Assembly (NCBI GenBank): GCA_036362985.1
Contig: JAYGXS010000005.1
Span: 8,037,560-8,101,559 of the forward strand
DNA length: 64,000 bases
DNA from: Ligula intestinalis
Lineage: Eukaryota; Platyhelminthes; Cestoda; Diphyllobothriidea; Diphyllobothriidae
Reading direction: 5' to 3'
This document shows, piece by piece, positions 1-11,697 of the stretch (the first letter of the stretch is position 1; each line of letters opens with the position of its first letter). Under the pieces are notes generated by a model. That model did not search any database and was not told the origin of the DNA. It was given only the letters and a program-made list of their open reading frames with translations. A program made the position numbers and the translations under genes.

Positions 1-1837
1 TAAGTGCTTAATCGAAACCAAAAACTAAACATAATCCTAAAAACGAATCGTAAAGTTAATCGTACCCATAAAAGCAGCAGTTATCCTATTCCTGATCCAT
101 ACCAACTAATGAAAAAATTATCCAGAACCCAAAATTATTCTTACTTCCTATATAAACATTTAGCAATTCCCAAAGCTACACCCATAGCAAAACTAGACAT
201 TATCCGCAAATTAAACCTGATGTGAAGGTAAAGATGAACCCCAATCGAAAATCTTACTTAAATCCCTAACTCAAATTTTTTACCTGACTCTAATAATAAT
301 CGCAGCTCTAACCCCAATCATAATTTACTCCTAAAACTATCTCATGTCTTAAAACAAAGCCCTTCAATACTGTCAGTTAAGAATATTAGTCCATTATTTT
401 TCCGGCGAATGTAGTGATAACAAGATTGCTTTACCTCCAAAAAGTCGCTTAAATTGAATTTCTGACGTATGCGTCTGAATGAACGTGTAGGCAAGGAAAA
501 CTGTGCCTGGACAATAGGGGGTTATCTGTAATTTCGAAGCCATTATCGGCTTGGCGCAAGGGCTAGTCATCGGTGCTCGACAAATATTTTTGATGACGGA
601 CTAAGAAAATTCTAAGATCTGCTTTGCGAGCATAGGTGACTTGACAGATTTATTGCAAAAAAGTATGGTTAAGGAACTCAAAACATCGAAACTTACTACA
701 GAAAAGAAAACGCTATTCCTCAATGTCCGCTTTCAAGGCAATTTGGCACGCGAACCTCTCAACAGACGCCTTGGCTAAGCCATGTCACGAACCTTCTCAA
801 GAGCGAAATTTTGGTGATTATTTTCAACTAATCATGTCTTTCACAGGGAGGAATTGATAGGTTGCCTGCTTACAACATATCCATGCGCATCTACACAATA
901 ACCTGTTCGTGTGAAAAAAGTTGCATTTGTCGTACGAATCAATGTCCATTTGAAAGAATAAGGGAATACCTGCCGCTATGCTTGAGAAAAGGTGAGCAGC
1001 ACCATAAGCGGTGTTAGTATTGAGAAGATTGTTTTAATTCTGGAAATCGTATTATCCCAAACAATCATTCCGCGTGGTTAACATCATGGCGCCACACTGC
1101 CCAAAGTGCCTGGGTTAATGTCTGCTAGAAACAGCAGAAGCAATTGCCATTCGTTTGTAGACACCAGTCTTGTTTACCCAAAAGAACCCCCAATGTCTAC
1201 GCCTGATATGTCCAATTGTCTCTTAACTACGCACAGCCTTCGGCGCTCTCTCCCTTACTCCAGCCACTCGAACGGATCCAATAAATCCACGCCATTGCAT
1301 AACTGACAATCTTTTATCGAGCTCCACCCCCTCTAGTCACATGCCTCGCTTAGATGAAATATGGGAACATAATTGACCACAGGCTTTACCTTTGATTCTG
1401 TTCCTATATAAACCTACTGGTCCAATTAAGATAAACTGAAAACTTGCGTGTGTTTGCCAACTGTGTACTCAAGACAAAATTCACACTCCAAACTTGATCC
1501 TAAATTTCAATGTTACCCAAATTTAAAAAAAACCCACAACAAACTTGATGCTAATTGTCACAAGTGCAACCATAAAAATCAACACAACTAGCAAAATAAA
1601 GATAACAAAGACAACAGCTGTCCAAATGCACACTTGCTCTCGGTCGGGAACCGCAGTAAACCGTATCCGCAGCGTATAATAGTAGCAAAGGCAGCTTTTT
1701 AATCTCCGGAGAAATTAATTTCTGATCATGGTATATATCGGTGTATTGAAGGTCTAAAGGCGTAGACCGAGATCGTCAGTATATATTTGTTAAATATGCA
1801 CATGCTGCCACAGGACAGTCTTAAGTAGTATAGATTG
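1..1837. other. No gene recognised
   Basis: I see no convincing coding exon, RNA gene or transposon domain here. The first ~350 bases are very poor in G on the plus strand, with loose CCTAA-like words, but they do not form a regular array and I could not place them as mitochondrial or telomeric. Short open frames at 4-225 and 1106-1306 have no recognisable motif. Confidence 0.5.
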
Positions 1838-1928
1838 ATGTTGTAACTTACCATACTAACAGCCTAGGTACTTGCTAAAATGTCTTTTAGCAAGTACCTA
1901 GGCTGTTAGCATGGTAAGTTACAACGTC
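1838..1928. repeat. Near-perfect hairpin, ~43 bp arms with 4-base loop
   Basis: The left arm (about 1838-1880) and right arm (1885-1928) are reverse complements with only one or two mismatches, separated by the loop TGTC. The arms contain AGCCTAGGTACTTGCT and its complement. It is much more perfect than an ordinary microRNA precursor, so a MITE, a foldback end or a recent inverted duplication is more likely. Confidence 0.85.
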
Positions 1929-3242
1929 AAGTAGCAAAGACGTTAAATGACAAAAAGAAACCGTAACCAAAAGCCGCATACTGAACAATCAGAAGTAGAT
2001 ATATTGTAAATAAACTGCACCATACGGCCATAGCGCATCATCAAACATATTCGGGGACCACACAGCTAAGTTGTCAGGTAGTCAGGGTCACTGATGTAGG
2101 GGCATCTCCGAGCGTAGACGCGAGTCGGTTCCTTAGTCTCAGGTGGGAGTAACGGAGTAATCGTCCCGCAGGAGACAGTCAGTGATGGCTTCCTGTATGG
2201 AATTAATTATTTTGGCATTTGTGGGGGCATCTGGGGGACTGTGATTTCAAGACTCCTACAGCGTTGAATGCGCCAGAGCAGGACGACTTATACAGGCTTA
2301 AAGACGCCTATAAGTGGTCGACAGGAAGAACAGAAGAGGCAGTAAGAGGCGTATGGAATGGTAGGCGCACAATATTATGAATCTGAGAAGTGTTCTGGAA
2401 TAATGTTGCGGATGGTCTGCGATGATGATAGACGATGTCCACGACTGGCATAAAAAACTCCAGTGGCAAAAGCTACAATGCCGGTGAAGCATGCTCACAT
2501 TCACTGACCATAACGCAAACGATGAACTGACTGTTACGATGAAGCTGAAAGTTAATTGGCCTCGATCTATTTTGCAAAACAGATCGCGGTTCAGGGTCAC
2601 ATAGACAGGGTGTATTTGTACCCACCTCAGCACGTATAAATCAACCTCGTTGCCCAAATCCGCTGCAAGTTCGCTGAGGGCTCCCGACTCTGAACCAGGA
2701 GAAGAGAACTCAGTCGAACAAGAAGTAGAGCATGCTCACTGATTCACCCCAGCCGACTTATATGGCTCTAAGGTCGGCCAAGTACTGAGTGTTGCGGAAG
2801 CTAAAAATAATACTGAATGAATATACTCATAATGACCGCTATCATAACGTCTTCACCTTTCATAACTGACTTTTGAGACATGCCCCAAATTCTCCAGAGT
2901 TAGTAAGACTACCCAACTAACACTTATAATTAATGGCAAAATCAACGCTCGTAGCAATGACAGCAAGACCATATTTGCTAGGCTTCCCTTTCGATGTCAA
3001 TGTATAGTGGCCCCAAACACTACGTATCTCCTTAAACACAAGTAATAAATGCATATATCATCGTTTTATGTAAGTATATAAGTCTGGTGAACTTACCCGT
3101 CGCGTAAGGGTGGTAGAGATATTCAAAGTAGGATAAGCCAGTGTTCGAGTGCTTTGTTGTCCATGCGCCTGGTGCAGGTGGAGTGTTTGGATATAACTGA
3201 CTCTAGCAGAAGCGGACCGGCTACGGCTTCCTGCTGATGTTT
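1929..3242. other. No gene recognised
   Basis: The stretch has only short frames without recognisable motifs, including a 119-codon minus frame at 2298-2657 whose composition looks random. Nothing else could be supported. Confidence 0.4.
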
Positions 3243-3332
3243 CTGATGAAGAATCCGTGACGGATGTCGAAACGTCTGGCGGATAAAATTGCTTTCCAAG
3301 CGATCGAATCTTCTTATTCTTTTTCTTCTCAA
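3243..3332 (+). mobile_element. Penelope-like element 3' end with hammerhead-like motif and TTC-rich tail
   Basis: CTGATGA (3243-3249) is followed by a 19-base spacer that can fold (ATCCG paired with CGGAT) and then GAAACGTC (3269-3276). A GATAAAATT block, CGATCGAATC and a TTC-rich tail (3310-3330) follow. The same order of blocks recurs at 7162, 8103, 38663 and elsewhere in this window, next to GIY-YIG reading frames, so I read it as an isolated PLE terminus. No coding part is visible next to it. Confidence 0.55.
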
Positions 3333-4898
3333 TAGCCGCCACACAACACTCAACTCCTTCTTCTCGATATTGTGCACTGCATAGCAATAACACTCCGCAC
3401 TCCGCACACCACATGAACCAACGGAAAAAATCACATAAAGGTGTTCAGTATGTGTTTTACTGCCGATAGGACTTACATTTATATCAACAATCCCTCATTA
3501 CCAAAAATCAAAAGGTCCTACAAAGAGGGTGGCTAACAACATCGAAGGCAGCCCTTGCAAATTCTGGTCTTCTTCCCAATAAAATAAATCGTGATCTATA
3601 ATGGAAATCGACAGCACCTGACATCGGCTTAGCAATCCGATTCAGAGCATAGCAGCGTTACCCCCTCCCCCTCTCGTGAGGAGAACGCACGCTGGAAAAA
3701 TACGCTGTCGGCAAACGGACCGTGGTTTTTTACTGGATGTACACGGACAAAAATCAGTACAAACAAAAACGCCCCCTCGGCAAAAATAACTTATAAAGGC
3801 CCACTCGTATACCCCTAATCCTAGCATTTAGTCCTGCAAAACCAGCGGTTATAGATTTTTTGGCGGTAGCGAAACAAGGTAGGCTAGAAAGGAATGTTTA
3901 GAAGTAAGTCTAAAGTAAAAAAATGCAGTCGCATTTGCTTCCCGCGGCCGCTGGGAGTAAGATGATCCGCATGTAAATTGAAGGTGAGTGCGGCGCTTTG
4001 CACCGCGGATTATACTTATCTAACTGCAGTACCGTCAGTTGGATCTCAGGCAAGTTGAATTAGACGACCTCCTAACCAACAGTTCAATTTTTCGGAAATT
4101 CAGGAGACCTGCAAGTTGATAATCGGGTTTTTTCCGCAATCAGTCAAACGATAAAACACAATAGGAAAATCTACAGCTATAAATCAACAACTTCTAAACG
4201 TAGTAAAATAAAATGCAAATTGATGTAAATTCGACCAGTGGATAGTTGCTTGCGAAGATTCTAATCTCAACCATATAGAGCAGTGTGATCAATGCGGATT
4301 TCCAATCGGCTACTAAATTCAAGCCTCCAAGGATTTCCGGAAGAGTGTAAAGAGTGATCTCAACATTTTTGCAGGAACTTCATTGGGACAGAACGATTGT
4401 GTTCATTGTACACCTAGAAGTTTCTTTAAAACAATAGACTCAATGAACTGTACATGCTTGACTATTATATTAATCCTGGTGTAACCCGCAGTTTACTAAT
4501 ATCCCGTAGCCTACATGAAACCGACTATAAATATTCCAACAAGGATCAGTTTTATTTCCCTCAGTGGTCCACAACAGAGATTTCAGATCCCTGCTTCGCG
4601 TATAAGCCTATGGAAACTCTATACAATTTTTTTCATCATCGTGGCACGCGTAAGCAGGTCCATTTAATACTCCCGTCTTTTACTAAGAATAAGGTGATGG
4701 ACTGGATTTCTTTGACATTTGTATGTGCTTAGAGTTAAGGGGATCCCTTTTCCTAGGCGATTTCTTCCACAGCCACTGCTATCTATTAACTGCAATATTT
4801 AATGCCTATACACGCCATCGAGGTCTGTGAGTGAACCTTCTGCTGGTAAAGACGGGTCTGTGCAATGTATCCTGCAAAGGTGTCCAGTGCTCACTAAT
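3333..4898. other. No gene recognised
   Basis: No domain or splice-bounded exon was recognised. The 92-codon plus frame at 4454-4732 has no motif I know. Confidence 0.4.
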
Positions 4899-4998
4899 NN
4901 NNNNNNNNNNNNNNNNNNNNNNNNNNNNNNNNNNNNNNNNNNNNNNNNNNNNNNNNNNNNNNNNNNNNNNNNNNNNNNNNNNNNNNNNNNNNNNNNNN
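4899..4998. other. Assembly gap, 100 N
   Basis: A run of exactly 100 N, the usual placeholder for a scaffold gap of unknown length. Frames crossing it are meaningless. Confidence 0.99.
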
Positions 4999-5042
4999 CC
5001 CGTTTGCTATACGCCCGCTGGCCTGTGGGCTTCCTTTGTTCT

Positions 5043-5100
5043 CTTGCCCTCAGGACGGCCCGTGTGATGACTCACGTGCCGGGCCGTCCTAACAGAGGGT
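5043..5100. repeat. GC-rich hairpin beside the gap
   Basis: AGGACGGCCC (5052-5061) pairs with GGGCCGTCCT (5081-5090) around a short loop containing CACGTG. An outer CCCTC/GAGGG pairing extends it. Such a stable hairpin may explain why assembly failed just upstream. Function unknown. Confidence 0.6.
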
Positions 5101-6300
5101 AAAGGTCATTGCTCATATCAATCGACTGGGAGTTTGAGAAGCTCAAGGCTCAGGCATTTGTCAGGTTGTAAGTTGGCATTATTTGATTTCCAATGGCTAC
5201 CTCATATGCTGTGTTGTACGCTGGTCTTAGAGACTCAACACTCAGCCAGTAGTTTACCCAAAGACGAGTACTAGCCTCTATGCAATCATACTACTTGTGG
5301 TTGAGTCTAACCGCATTCACTTTGTTTGTTCCGTCAAATGGACAAATGCCATCACCTAGGTGAAACATTGTATTCGTTACAGAGGCCAGTTTGACGTACG
5401 GTGGCTGCTCCTCCACGTGGCTGAACAAAGCGTCCGCCTGGGTGCATGTGAGCAGCGGTGTTTTGTTTACGCGCTGGTTGACTTTCGTGTCATTTTCGGG
5501 AAGTGAGTGTCTTGGTTGTTGGTTCCCGGGGCTGAATCCGCGGCACATCATCACAATGGTGATAAAACAGGGTGTTTGACCAGCGTAGTATAGCCCCAGG
5601 TGTAAATACCACCAGACAAAGTTCAGATCAGGCCTGAGAAGCCGCCGTGCCGTTGCGACGAGCCTGCAGGTTTGTCGCGACCGTTGGGAAGCCGGAGAAG
5701 GGGGCAATGGAGCGACTGTCACGTTCCAAATGTCAGTCAGCTGTTGTATTCACCTCGGTGATCGTGTGTAGTTTACTACTTGGAGTTACCCCAAATTCAA
5801 GTTTTTATGTTTAATTATTCACAAATGTCCCCCTTTTGATTTTTTTTTATTTGTATACGTTGGTCAATAGGCAAGAAGGAGGTTCAGACAACCTCGGCCG
5901 CCTTCTCGCACCACTCAGGATTGAAGCCGCACACAGGCTGGAGGCAACCATAAGGCATCAGTTAGTTATATACCAAAAGACCCACGGCCACGACCAGAAA
6001 CATCTGGATTCCTTTATAGAATCTGGCGCAGTTGCGGCGATAGCAACTTCGTCGGAGAAACTAGAAGACTTCGCAGGACGCGAATTGCCGAACACGCAGC
6101 AGCTGTGCGTAGAAATGAGTTCAATTTTTAATCCACGGCCTATTCGGCGTGATCCGGCCAAACGCTCAAATGTGATTAGGCCGAAATCCTCGCAAGAGGT
6201 TACCATCGTGTGAGTCTCGAGTTGCTTGACTCATAGTTTACAGACCCCCCCCCCAGCTCCCGTTAACAAGCAAGTGTAAGGAACAAACCAACCCATATTG
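5101..6300. other. Unrecognised, probably repeat-derived
   Basis: Two longer frames overlap this stretch: minus 5291-5722 (143 codons) and plus 5836-6213 (125 codons). Neither shows a domain I recognise. Words such as GTGAGCAGCGGTGT recur loosely near 49.9 kb, which suggests repeat sequence rather than a host gene. Confidence 0.35.
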
Positions 6301-6560
6301 GTTACTGACGTTTAGTTTGGCCAGAGCAAGTCGCCAGATGGGGAAGGCACAGGCCAACGCCGGGGAGCCAGTTCCCGTCCAATCATCACGTCCGATTCCA
6401 CCAAGTGTGATGCATTTTCAGCAGGTCACGGCCCGATGGCCGGTCATCAAGCCATTAGCAGAGAAGCGAATAAAACTCTAGTCTCAATCACCGCCTGGGA
6501 CTCACATGTTCGCTTGTATTGGTAGGCAAAGTAATTATAAACCTGTGCTACGAACCAGAG
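6301..6560 (+). repeat. PLE-associated flank repeat, copy 1
   Basis: A block around CAATCATCACGTC, a run ending GTGATG, then CAGCAGGTCACG and a CCATTAGC word recurs in diverged form at 6975-7100 and 57965-58050. The two later copies lead into the CTGATGA hairpin motif of a PLE 3' end. I therefore read this as the upstream part of a PLE pseudo-LTR, here cut short before the motif. Confidence 0.45.
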
Positions 6561-6949
6561 ACTCTCCGCGCATGTCCTCTGTTCTCTGGTTTTCTTCTAT
6601 TTCCCTGCACTGTACAACTCCTATTCCTGCATAACACGAGTCAGGCCTGAGTTAATCACTCATGACTGTATTCCCATTTTCAAAGCTTTTTTTAAATTCT
6701 TTGAAGCACCGACTGATGTGATTGAGCTGGTTTCCTATTGGCTTGTTCGATGAATCCTGGTTGCAAACCTGGAAGTATTTAAGTGGGTTTTCTGACAGAT
6801 CGGTAAATTGGGCACAACAATTGAATCCAGTTGCCAATACACGCGAGCATGCGGGCCCCAGGCAGCCGTTGAGAGGAATTTTATTCACTTGACGTTTGGC
6901 TGAAATAATTCGACCCTCAAGAGCGCACATGCGAGCACGTCTCTTAACG
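6561..6949. other. No gene recognised
   Basis: Contains a 92-codon minus frame (6652-6930) with no recognisable domain. It lies between two copies of a PLE-associated repeat and may belong to that repeat. Confidence 0.3.
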
Positions 6950-7230
6950 CATGCGGCAGAGAGCCTAGTGGCCGAGCAATCATCAGGTCACCACGAGTGA
7001 TGCAAGTTTATTGGATCACGACCCGCAATTTGCCATTAGCGTACAAGCGGGCAATTATCCGCAATTTTGGAAACCGTTAATTGTCACAGGTATGTAGTAG
7101 TATATCGTCTGTATCCTACTGCAACGCCCTGTGTATGAATTGTCCCTTTCTGCTGCTGTCTCTGATGATGGATCCGCAGCAGCTACCGAAACTTCAGGGG
7201 AATAAATTCCTATGAATTGAGACGAAGGTT
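6950..7230 (+). mobile_element. PLE pseudo-LTR / 3' end, copy 2
   Basis: The flank repeat (CAATCATCAGGTCACC and CACGACCCGC) leads into CTGATGA at 7162-7168, a 19-base spacer, GAAAC at 7188-7192 and an AATAAA at 7201-7206. Beyond it lies a GAT/GAA microsatellite. The end points right, towards the tract, and another PLE end points left from the other side. Confidence 0.6.
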
Positions 7231-7255
7231 GATAACCCAGGTATGTGTGTAGATT

Positions 7256-7281
7256 GCGAAGAAGACGACGACGAAGAAAAA

Positions 7282-7350
<69 letters not shown>

Positions 7351-7365
7351 AAAGTAGAAGAAGAA
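7256..7365. repeat. Trinucleotide microsatellite (GAA/GAT)
   Basis: GAAGAAGAC units pass into about 23 GAT units and return to GAAGAAGAA. On the minus strand it reads as poly-serine codons, which is an artefact of the repeat and not a protein. It sits exactly between two PLE ends that face each other. Confidence 0.95.
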
Positions 7366-7366
7366 T

Positions 7367-8172
7367 CTGTGTCGATCACCGGAATCATAGTTTTAGTAGT
7401 CTGAGCGCTTGAGGCCCGATATCTGAGCGAGCAGTTTATGTAAAATGGCTATTCTAAAGCCTTCATAAGGCGATGCCTACGTGCCCACCCTCCGAAGGTC
7501 AAAGCAGAACAAACCCCTGCGATTTAGCATGCGCTGCCATATATCAAGGATGTGTCAGAATTGACCGAGCGCAGCGCCGTGGGACTAGACGTCGGAATCG
7601 CCCACCGTTCCACGGCTACAATGCCCATCCGGGTAATGAGAATGAAGGATCGTTTAAATTCTAGTGAGCAGTCGGACGTAGTATATCGCATACCTTGTCT
7701 TAACTGTACCATTAATTACACGGGACAGTCTGCGCGCATGCTGGGTTCACACATACGTGAACCTAAGTTAGCTGTTCGACGGGATTTTGCATTATCGCAA
7801 GTGGCCTTCCACACCTACGAGACAGGTCATGTGTTCAACTTCACGGCTGCAAGAACAATAACACACGCCAGCAGCAAGATGGGCCGAGAACAGATTGAAG
7901 CCTGGGCGTCGGACGAGTACTCAGTTAAGAGATGTCTCGAGCTAGCACCCGCATATGATGCCCTGCACAGGTATCTTCGGACTCAGCACAGAGGTGGTTA
8001 ATTGGTCCTGCCCCTCCCTCCCTCTCCCCCCCCCCACACCTATGACGGTTATCGGCTCCTCCCCTCTATAGATGTTGCTTGTTTTTTTTGACTGGTTTAC
8101 CTCTGAGGATGGACTTTTACTACATTTCGAAAGCTCAGACTAGTAAAACTATGATTTCGATGGTCGACACAG
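7367..8172 (+). mobile_element. Inverted-repeat PLE derivative enclosing a GIY-YIG remnant
   Basis: The left arm (7367-7407, antisense) and right arm (8133-8172, sense) are ~40 bp inverted copies of one PLE 3' end (words CTGTGTCGA, CATAGTTTTAGTAGTCTGAG and their complements). Both ends point outward. Between them are a GIY-YIG reading frame and a pyrimidine-rich 3' untranslated part. Near the right arm lie CTGAGGA (8103-8109), a 19-base spacer and GAAA (8129-8132). No reverse transcriptase is present, so it is either a truncated element or a non-autonomous derivative. Confidence 0.6.
7552..8001 (+). pseudogene. GIY-YIG endonuclease C-terminal part of a PLE
   Basis: The 149-codon frame holds VVYRIPCLNC followed by INYTGQSAR, matching the VYxIPC...YxGQTGR opening of PLE GIY-YIG domains. 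Further on come a TGHVFNFT block and REQIEAWASDEYSVKRC, the pattern usual at the end of PLE proteins. In autonomous elements this domain nicks target DNA and follows the reverse transcriptase. Here no RT precedes it and the first Met is not a credible start, so this is a 3' fragment. It probably begins upstream of the listed Met. Confidence 0.7.
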
Positions 8173-8607
8173 AATAAATTCCTGCTTCGTTTGTTGTACT
8201 TAGACCACTCACTGTTTTCGGTGCGAAGGCACCGGACATGCAAACCTTACGGACCTGCACGAGTGCATTCGTACCCAGGAATTAAGCACCATTCAAGACT
8301 CACAATGAGGTTTAAACTCATTGGGGGGGGGGGGGGGGCGCTAGACTGTTTGACAATTGGTCCGTCGGTTCCGACGCGAAACACCACGTGCCCCACAGCG
8401 ATGAATAAGTTTATAATGCAGAAGATGAATTGGCGAACATACGTTCGTTTTCGATAAATTCTCCTCAGGCCTTTATATTTATATCGTAATTCAGTAAACG
8501 AAGTATGTGGGTTTGTAGAAAAAGAGTAAGGTTGTCTGAGGGGGGTAATCGGGGCCAAAATCTGATCAGCATTAGGGCGTGCTGGTATTTGGCTGACGTG
8601 ATGAGCT
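8173..8607. other. No gene; contains a 16-base G run
   Basis: A pure G tract occupies 8323-8338. The overlapping frames on both strands (8191-8457 plus, 8247-8558 minus) have no recognisable domain and include glycine or proline runs from the homopolymer. Confidence 0.5.
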
Positions 8608-9762
8608 TCAACTAGTTACCTTGAGTCAACATTCACATTTATTGCGCAGTATCTGCGTCGGTGATTTGATCACTCCTGTGACAAAACAAACACTGGTCTT
8701 CCATATCTTAGTACGATTCTGATATCAATGGTTCTTCAAATTATAACGTATTAAAAGGACATGGAGGTTGTCTAATTTCCCCAAGACTGACAAAATGTTT
8801 TTATTACAATCTCTATATGATTATCTTCCAAACAACTAAACTGAGGGAAGGCAATGACACTTGCTCCTGCAGAGAGGAAGAAAATGCTAGCGCTCCTTGT
8901 GGTGATTGATCAGTCCCGCGCTTTCAAGGTGCCCAAATATTGCGGCACTATCCAAAGCAGAGTCCAAGAGGGACTGTAGCTTGAAGAAGGCAATCGATTA
9001 TGGAATCTCACACTAGAATCACGTCAAGATAAGCCGAGCCCCATACCCTGGATATGCCGAAATCAACTCCTAACAGCGTCTAGTAAAAAACAATGATAGG
9101 AGTAAGATGTCCGCTATTTATACATAATACAAACCAGTTGAGGTGTTGCACGTAACAATTTATACACCAACTTAAACAGTAAGCGATAAATGCAAATTTC
9201 AGAAATGCGTAACCAATATAATTAGTTTGTAGGAGCCTGCTCCCCCCCCCCCCCCAGTGCTGCCAGTCAATCAATTTTTGGTGCATCGCTGATTACTGGT
9301 CCACACTGGACTTGCCTCGCCATTTGTGATGACTGATCCTCGAAGCATGAATTGGCACTCAATTCACTTAATCAGTTAATCCATTTTGCGTACCGCTGAT
9401 TACTGATATGCGCCGGATTTGTTGTTAGTGATGGCAGAACCAGACTTAACATTTAGCCTATTCACTTGGCCATTCGCCCCGCTTCTCATGGTCGAATTCC
9501 CGTCTAGGCCAAGCCAACCCTTCTGTTCTCTCTTCTTCCACTTATTCTGTACAGAATAAAATATCCTTCTACCTTGGCTTCCAAGACTTCAATCTTCTTC
9601 TTAGGAACCGGGCCTGAAAGTTCGCAGTAGCTAGGGTTCAACCGGCTTAGCTTTAACTCCTTTTGCGATAAGTCTATAAAGTTGTGTACAAATGAAATAT
9701 CGACAAAGTCTTCAATAAATGCAAGTAAGGACTACCACCGTACCCCCAGCCTAGATCGAAAG
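8608..9762 (-). repeat. Gypsy 3' non-coding part / LTR-like region
   Basis: This lies downstream of the integrase on the minus strand. It holds CGCTGATTACTG twice, a C tract (9242-9255) and a stretch (9541-9625, including GGAACCGGGCCTGAA) that recurs near 32.3 kb. The outer edge at 8608 does not start with TG, so I cannot define LTR limits. It is identical to 33808-34959 apart from the C-tract length. Confidence 0.55.
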
Positions 9763-10176
9763 CTAGCGTAAAGCGATACCGAAGGTAAATGCAGTGCTAG
9801 AACATTTAAGTGATAAAACGGTCGATAGAACGGACAAGACGACCGCTACATGAACTGCGACTGCCAATGGCATCAGAAAATTCAGTTTCAAGGTGGTGGA
9901 GCTGGGAGCCGGTAGAGAAGGTGGATTAGAGGCTAGGAGAGGTTGAGAAACACGGAGAAGAGGGGCAGCACAGTGTTGTCCATGAGGCAATTTCGTCGGC
10001 TCCTCGTCGACAGCAGCCTTGACTCGATCGACACTGACCGCGTCCTCCTTGTTACCACGAACGATCCGGCAAGTCTTGGCGTTGCGTGGGATAACGTGGA
10101 ACTGTCCTTCGTAGGGTGGTTCCAGTGGTTTTCGCACGTGGTCACATCGAAAATGAACATTGGTGCAATTGCTCAA
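9763..10176 (-). pseudogene. Gypsy integrase C-terminus
   Basis: The frame reads CTNVHFRCDHVRKPLEPPYEG, then FHVIPRNAKTCRIVRGNKED and VSVDRVKAA. This is the chromatin/DNA-binding tail typical of gypsy integrases (RxDxVRxPLxPPYxGPF, then VSxDRLKPA). It is followed by low-complexity sequence and the 3' non-coding part. Confidence 0.8.
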
Positions 10177-10489
10177 GCCCTATGCAACATAAGACTTGGT
10201 TGGAGGAATTTGAGGCAGAACCAGGGAGAGTGAGCACATGAATTGGCGCAGACGGTGTAGAAAGTTGGTAAGACTCTCATCAGCAACACAAGGCGTTGGG
10301 GTGACCATCTACAAGCCAAAATGCAGTACTCAACACCAATTAGGCCGTGCTGCAATCCTGTTCCGAGTTCAGTGCCGAACGAATGCCAAGCACTGTTAGG
10401 GGCTGGTTGCCAGACCAGTCTGCTGGGCTTTTTGCGGCATACAGGGTGGTTTTGATTTGGTGGTGAAAAAGTAATCATACCGTAGGCAG

Positions 10490-11199
10490 CTTGGCGGTAG
10501 GCCGTCGTTCGAATTCGTGTGCAACTGAGAAAGTTGCGGAGGATTTAGAAGAATGCAGATTTAAACAAGGCAAATCTGTCGTTCGTAATCGTGGATGTTG
10601 CCCAGAAAACGGCGATCCAACGACTAACGAAAGTTTTACCGATGGTGTCTGCTCCTATTTTCGGCACGGGGATGGCTTCGGCCCACCAAATGTACCGGAC
10701 GACGCAAGTAAGCAGATGAGTCAAACTGTTGGATGGAGGCAAAGGACCTATGACATCGAGATGCACATGACGGAAACGATTGTCAGAGCTGGGGCAGGTG
10801 CCAGGTGCATACTTGTTCTGGCGCTGGACCTTCTTCCGTTGGCAACTCGGGCATGACCAGGCCCAAGCTTTGACGTCCTTGTTTATGCCAGACCAGACGA
10901 GCCTTCCGATTAAGAGCTTCTGTGAGGCTTGGATCCTTAAGTGGAAGACTCCATACAGAATTTAAATCGCAGCCGGACGCATCAGTGGCAGCGAAAAGGG
11001 GGATAAAAAGCAGTCGAAGCATCACAAATGATGGTGTCAGTCCCGTTAATGCGTTGAATGTCTGCGAGCTGAAGACCACTAACGGATTCGTCGCAAGCAC
11101 ACCGAACTCCTGTTTGCTCATCAGCCATACCCCGTGAGAGTTTGGTTGCAGACATGAATGGTCTAGACAGCACGTCGGCCGACTCATTCTTCGTATCAT
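10490..11199 (-). pseudogene. Gypsy integrase core remnant
   Basis: Pieces of the zinc-binding region are followed by VHLDVIGPLPPSNSLTHLLTC, RWIAVFWATSTITNDR and TTAYRQAAYGM. The first and second catalytic aspartates (LDVIGP and NDR) are visible. The segment that should carry the catalytic glutamate is altered after AAYGM. Integrase would insert the DNA copy. Internal stops make this copy inactive. Confidence 0.8.
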
Positions 11200-11697
11200 A
11201 AATGTGGTGGATTTCGATTTTGAAGTGCGATATGTAGTTCAGATGTCCAATTTCTATGAGGTTGCACTTATCGGAGTGGATTCGAAGAAAAAAGGTCAGC
11301 AGCTTGTAATTTGTGAAGATGGTGAGCTCTCCACCCTCGAGATGTTGTCAAAAATGCTTCACCGCTAAGTAAATGATGAGATGGTTGCGGTTAAATATGC
11401 TATAGCATGTCCCAGCGGGCATGGAATTCCTCGAGAAGAAGCTCAGCGAGTGAGTCGAACCAATTTGTTGTCATTGTATGACTACAACCATGGCTGCAGC
11501 CGAAGCATTTCCCATCATTTAAAGCTGAGGTTCGAAAGCAATTTTGCGTCGGCAGATACAGTCTTTATTCTTTGGAAGGCAGTCAAAACATCTCCAGTAA
11601 GTTCAAGGGGACCGTTTGGGACCAGAGAGCAGATTGGTAAACGGCAGCATGAGGTCGGCATGATTCGGAAGGAATCGGCGATAGAAGTTGACCAAGC
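11200..11697 (-). pseudogene. Gypsy RNase H region, decayed
   Basis: By position this is the RNase H segment between the RT thumb and the integrase. It is too damaged for me to point to the catalytic residues. Copy 2 at 33.8-36.6 kb ends inside this part. Confidence 0.4.

Noticed and set aside
1..350. G-poor start of the window as a mitochondrial insertion or telomeric array
   Set aside because: No mitochondrial gene reads through on either strand with the standard or flatworm code as far as I could follow, and the CCTAA-like words are irregular.
4827..5102. Frames across the first N run
   Set aside because: The gap has unknown true length, so any joined frame is meaningless.
5291..5722. 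143-codon minus frame as a host gene
   Set aside because: No domain, no splice context and composition like repeat sequence.
7200..7390. CRISPR-like or satellite array
   Set aside because: It is a simple GAT/GAA microsatellite without spacers; CRISPR arrays are not expected in an animal genome.
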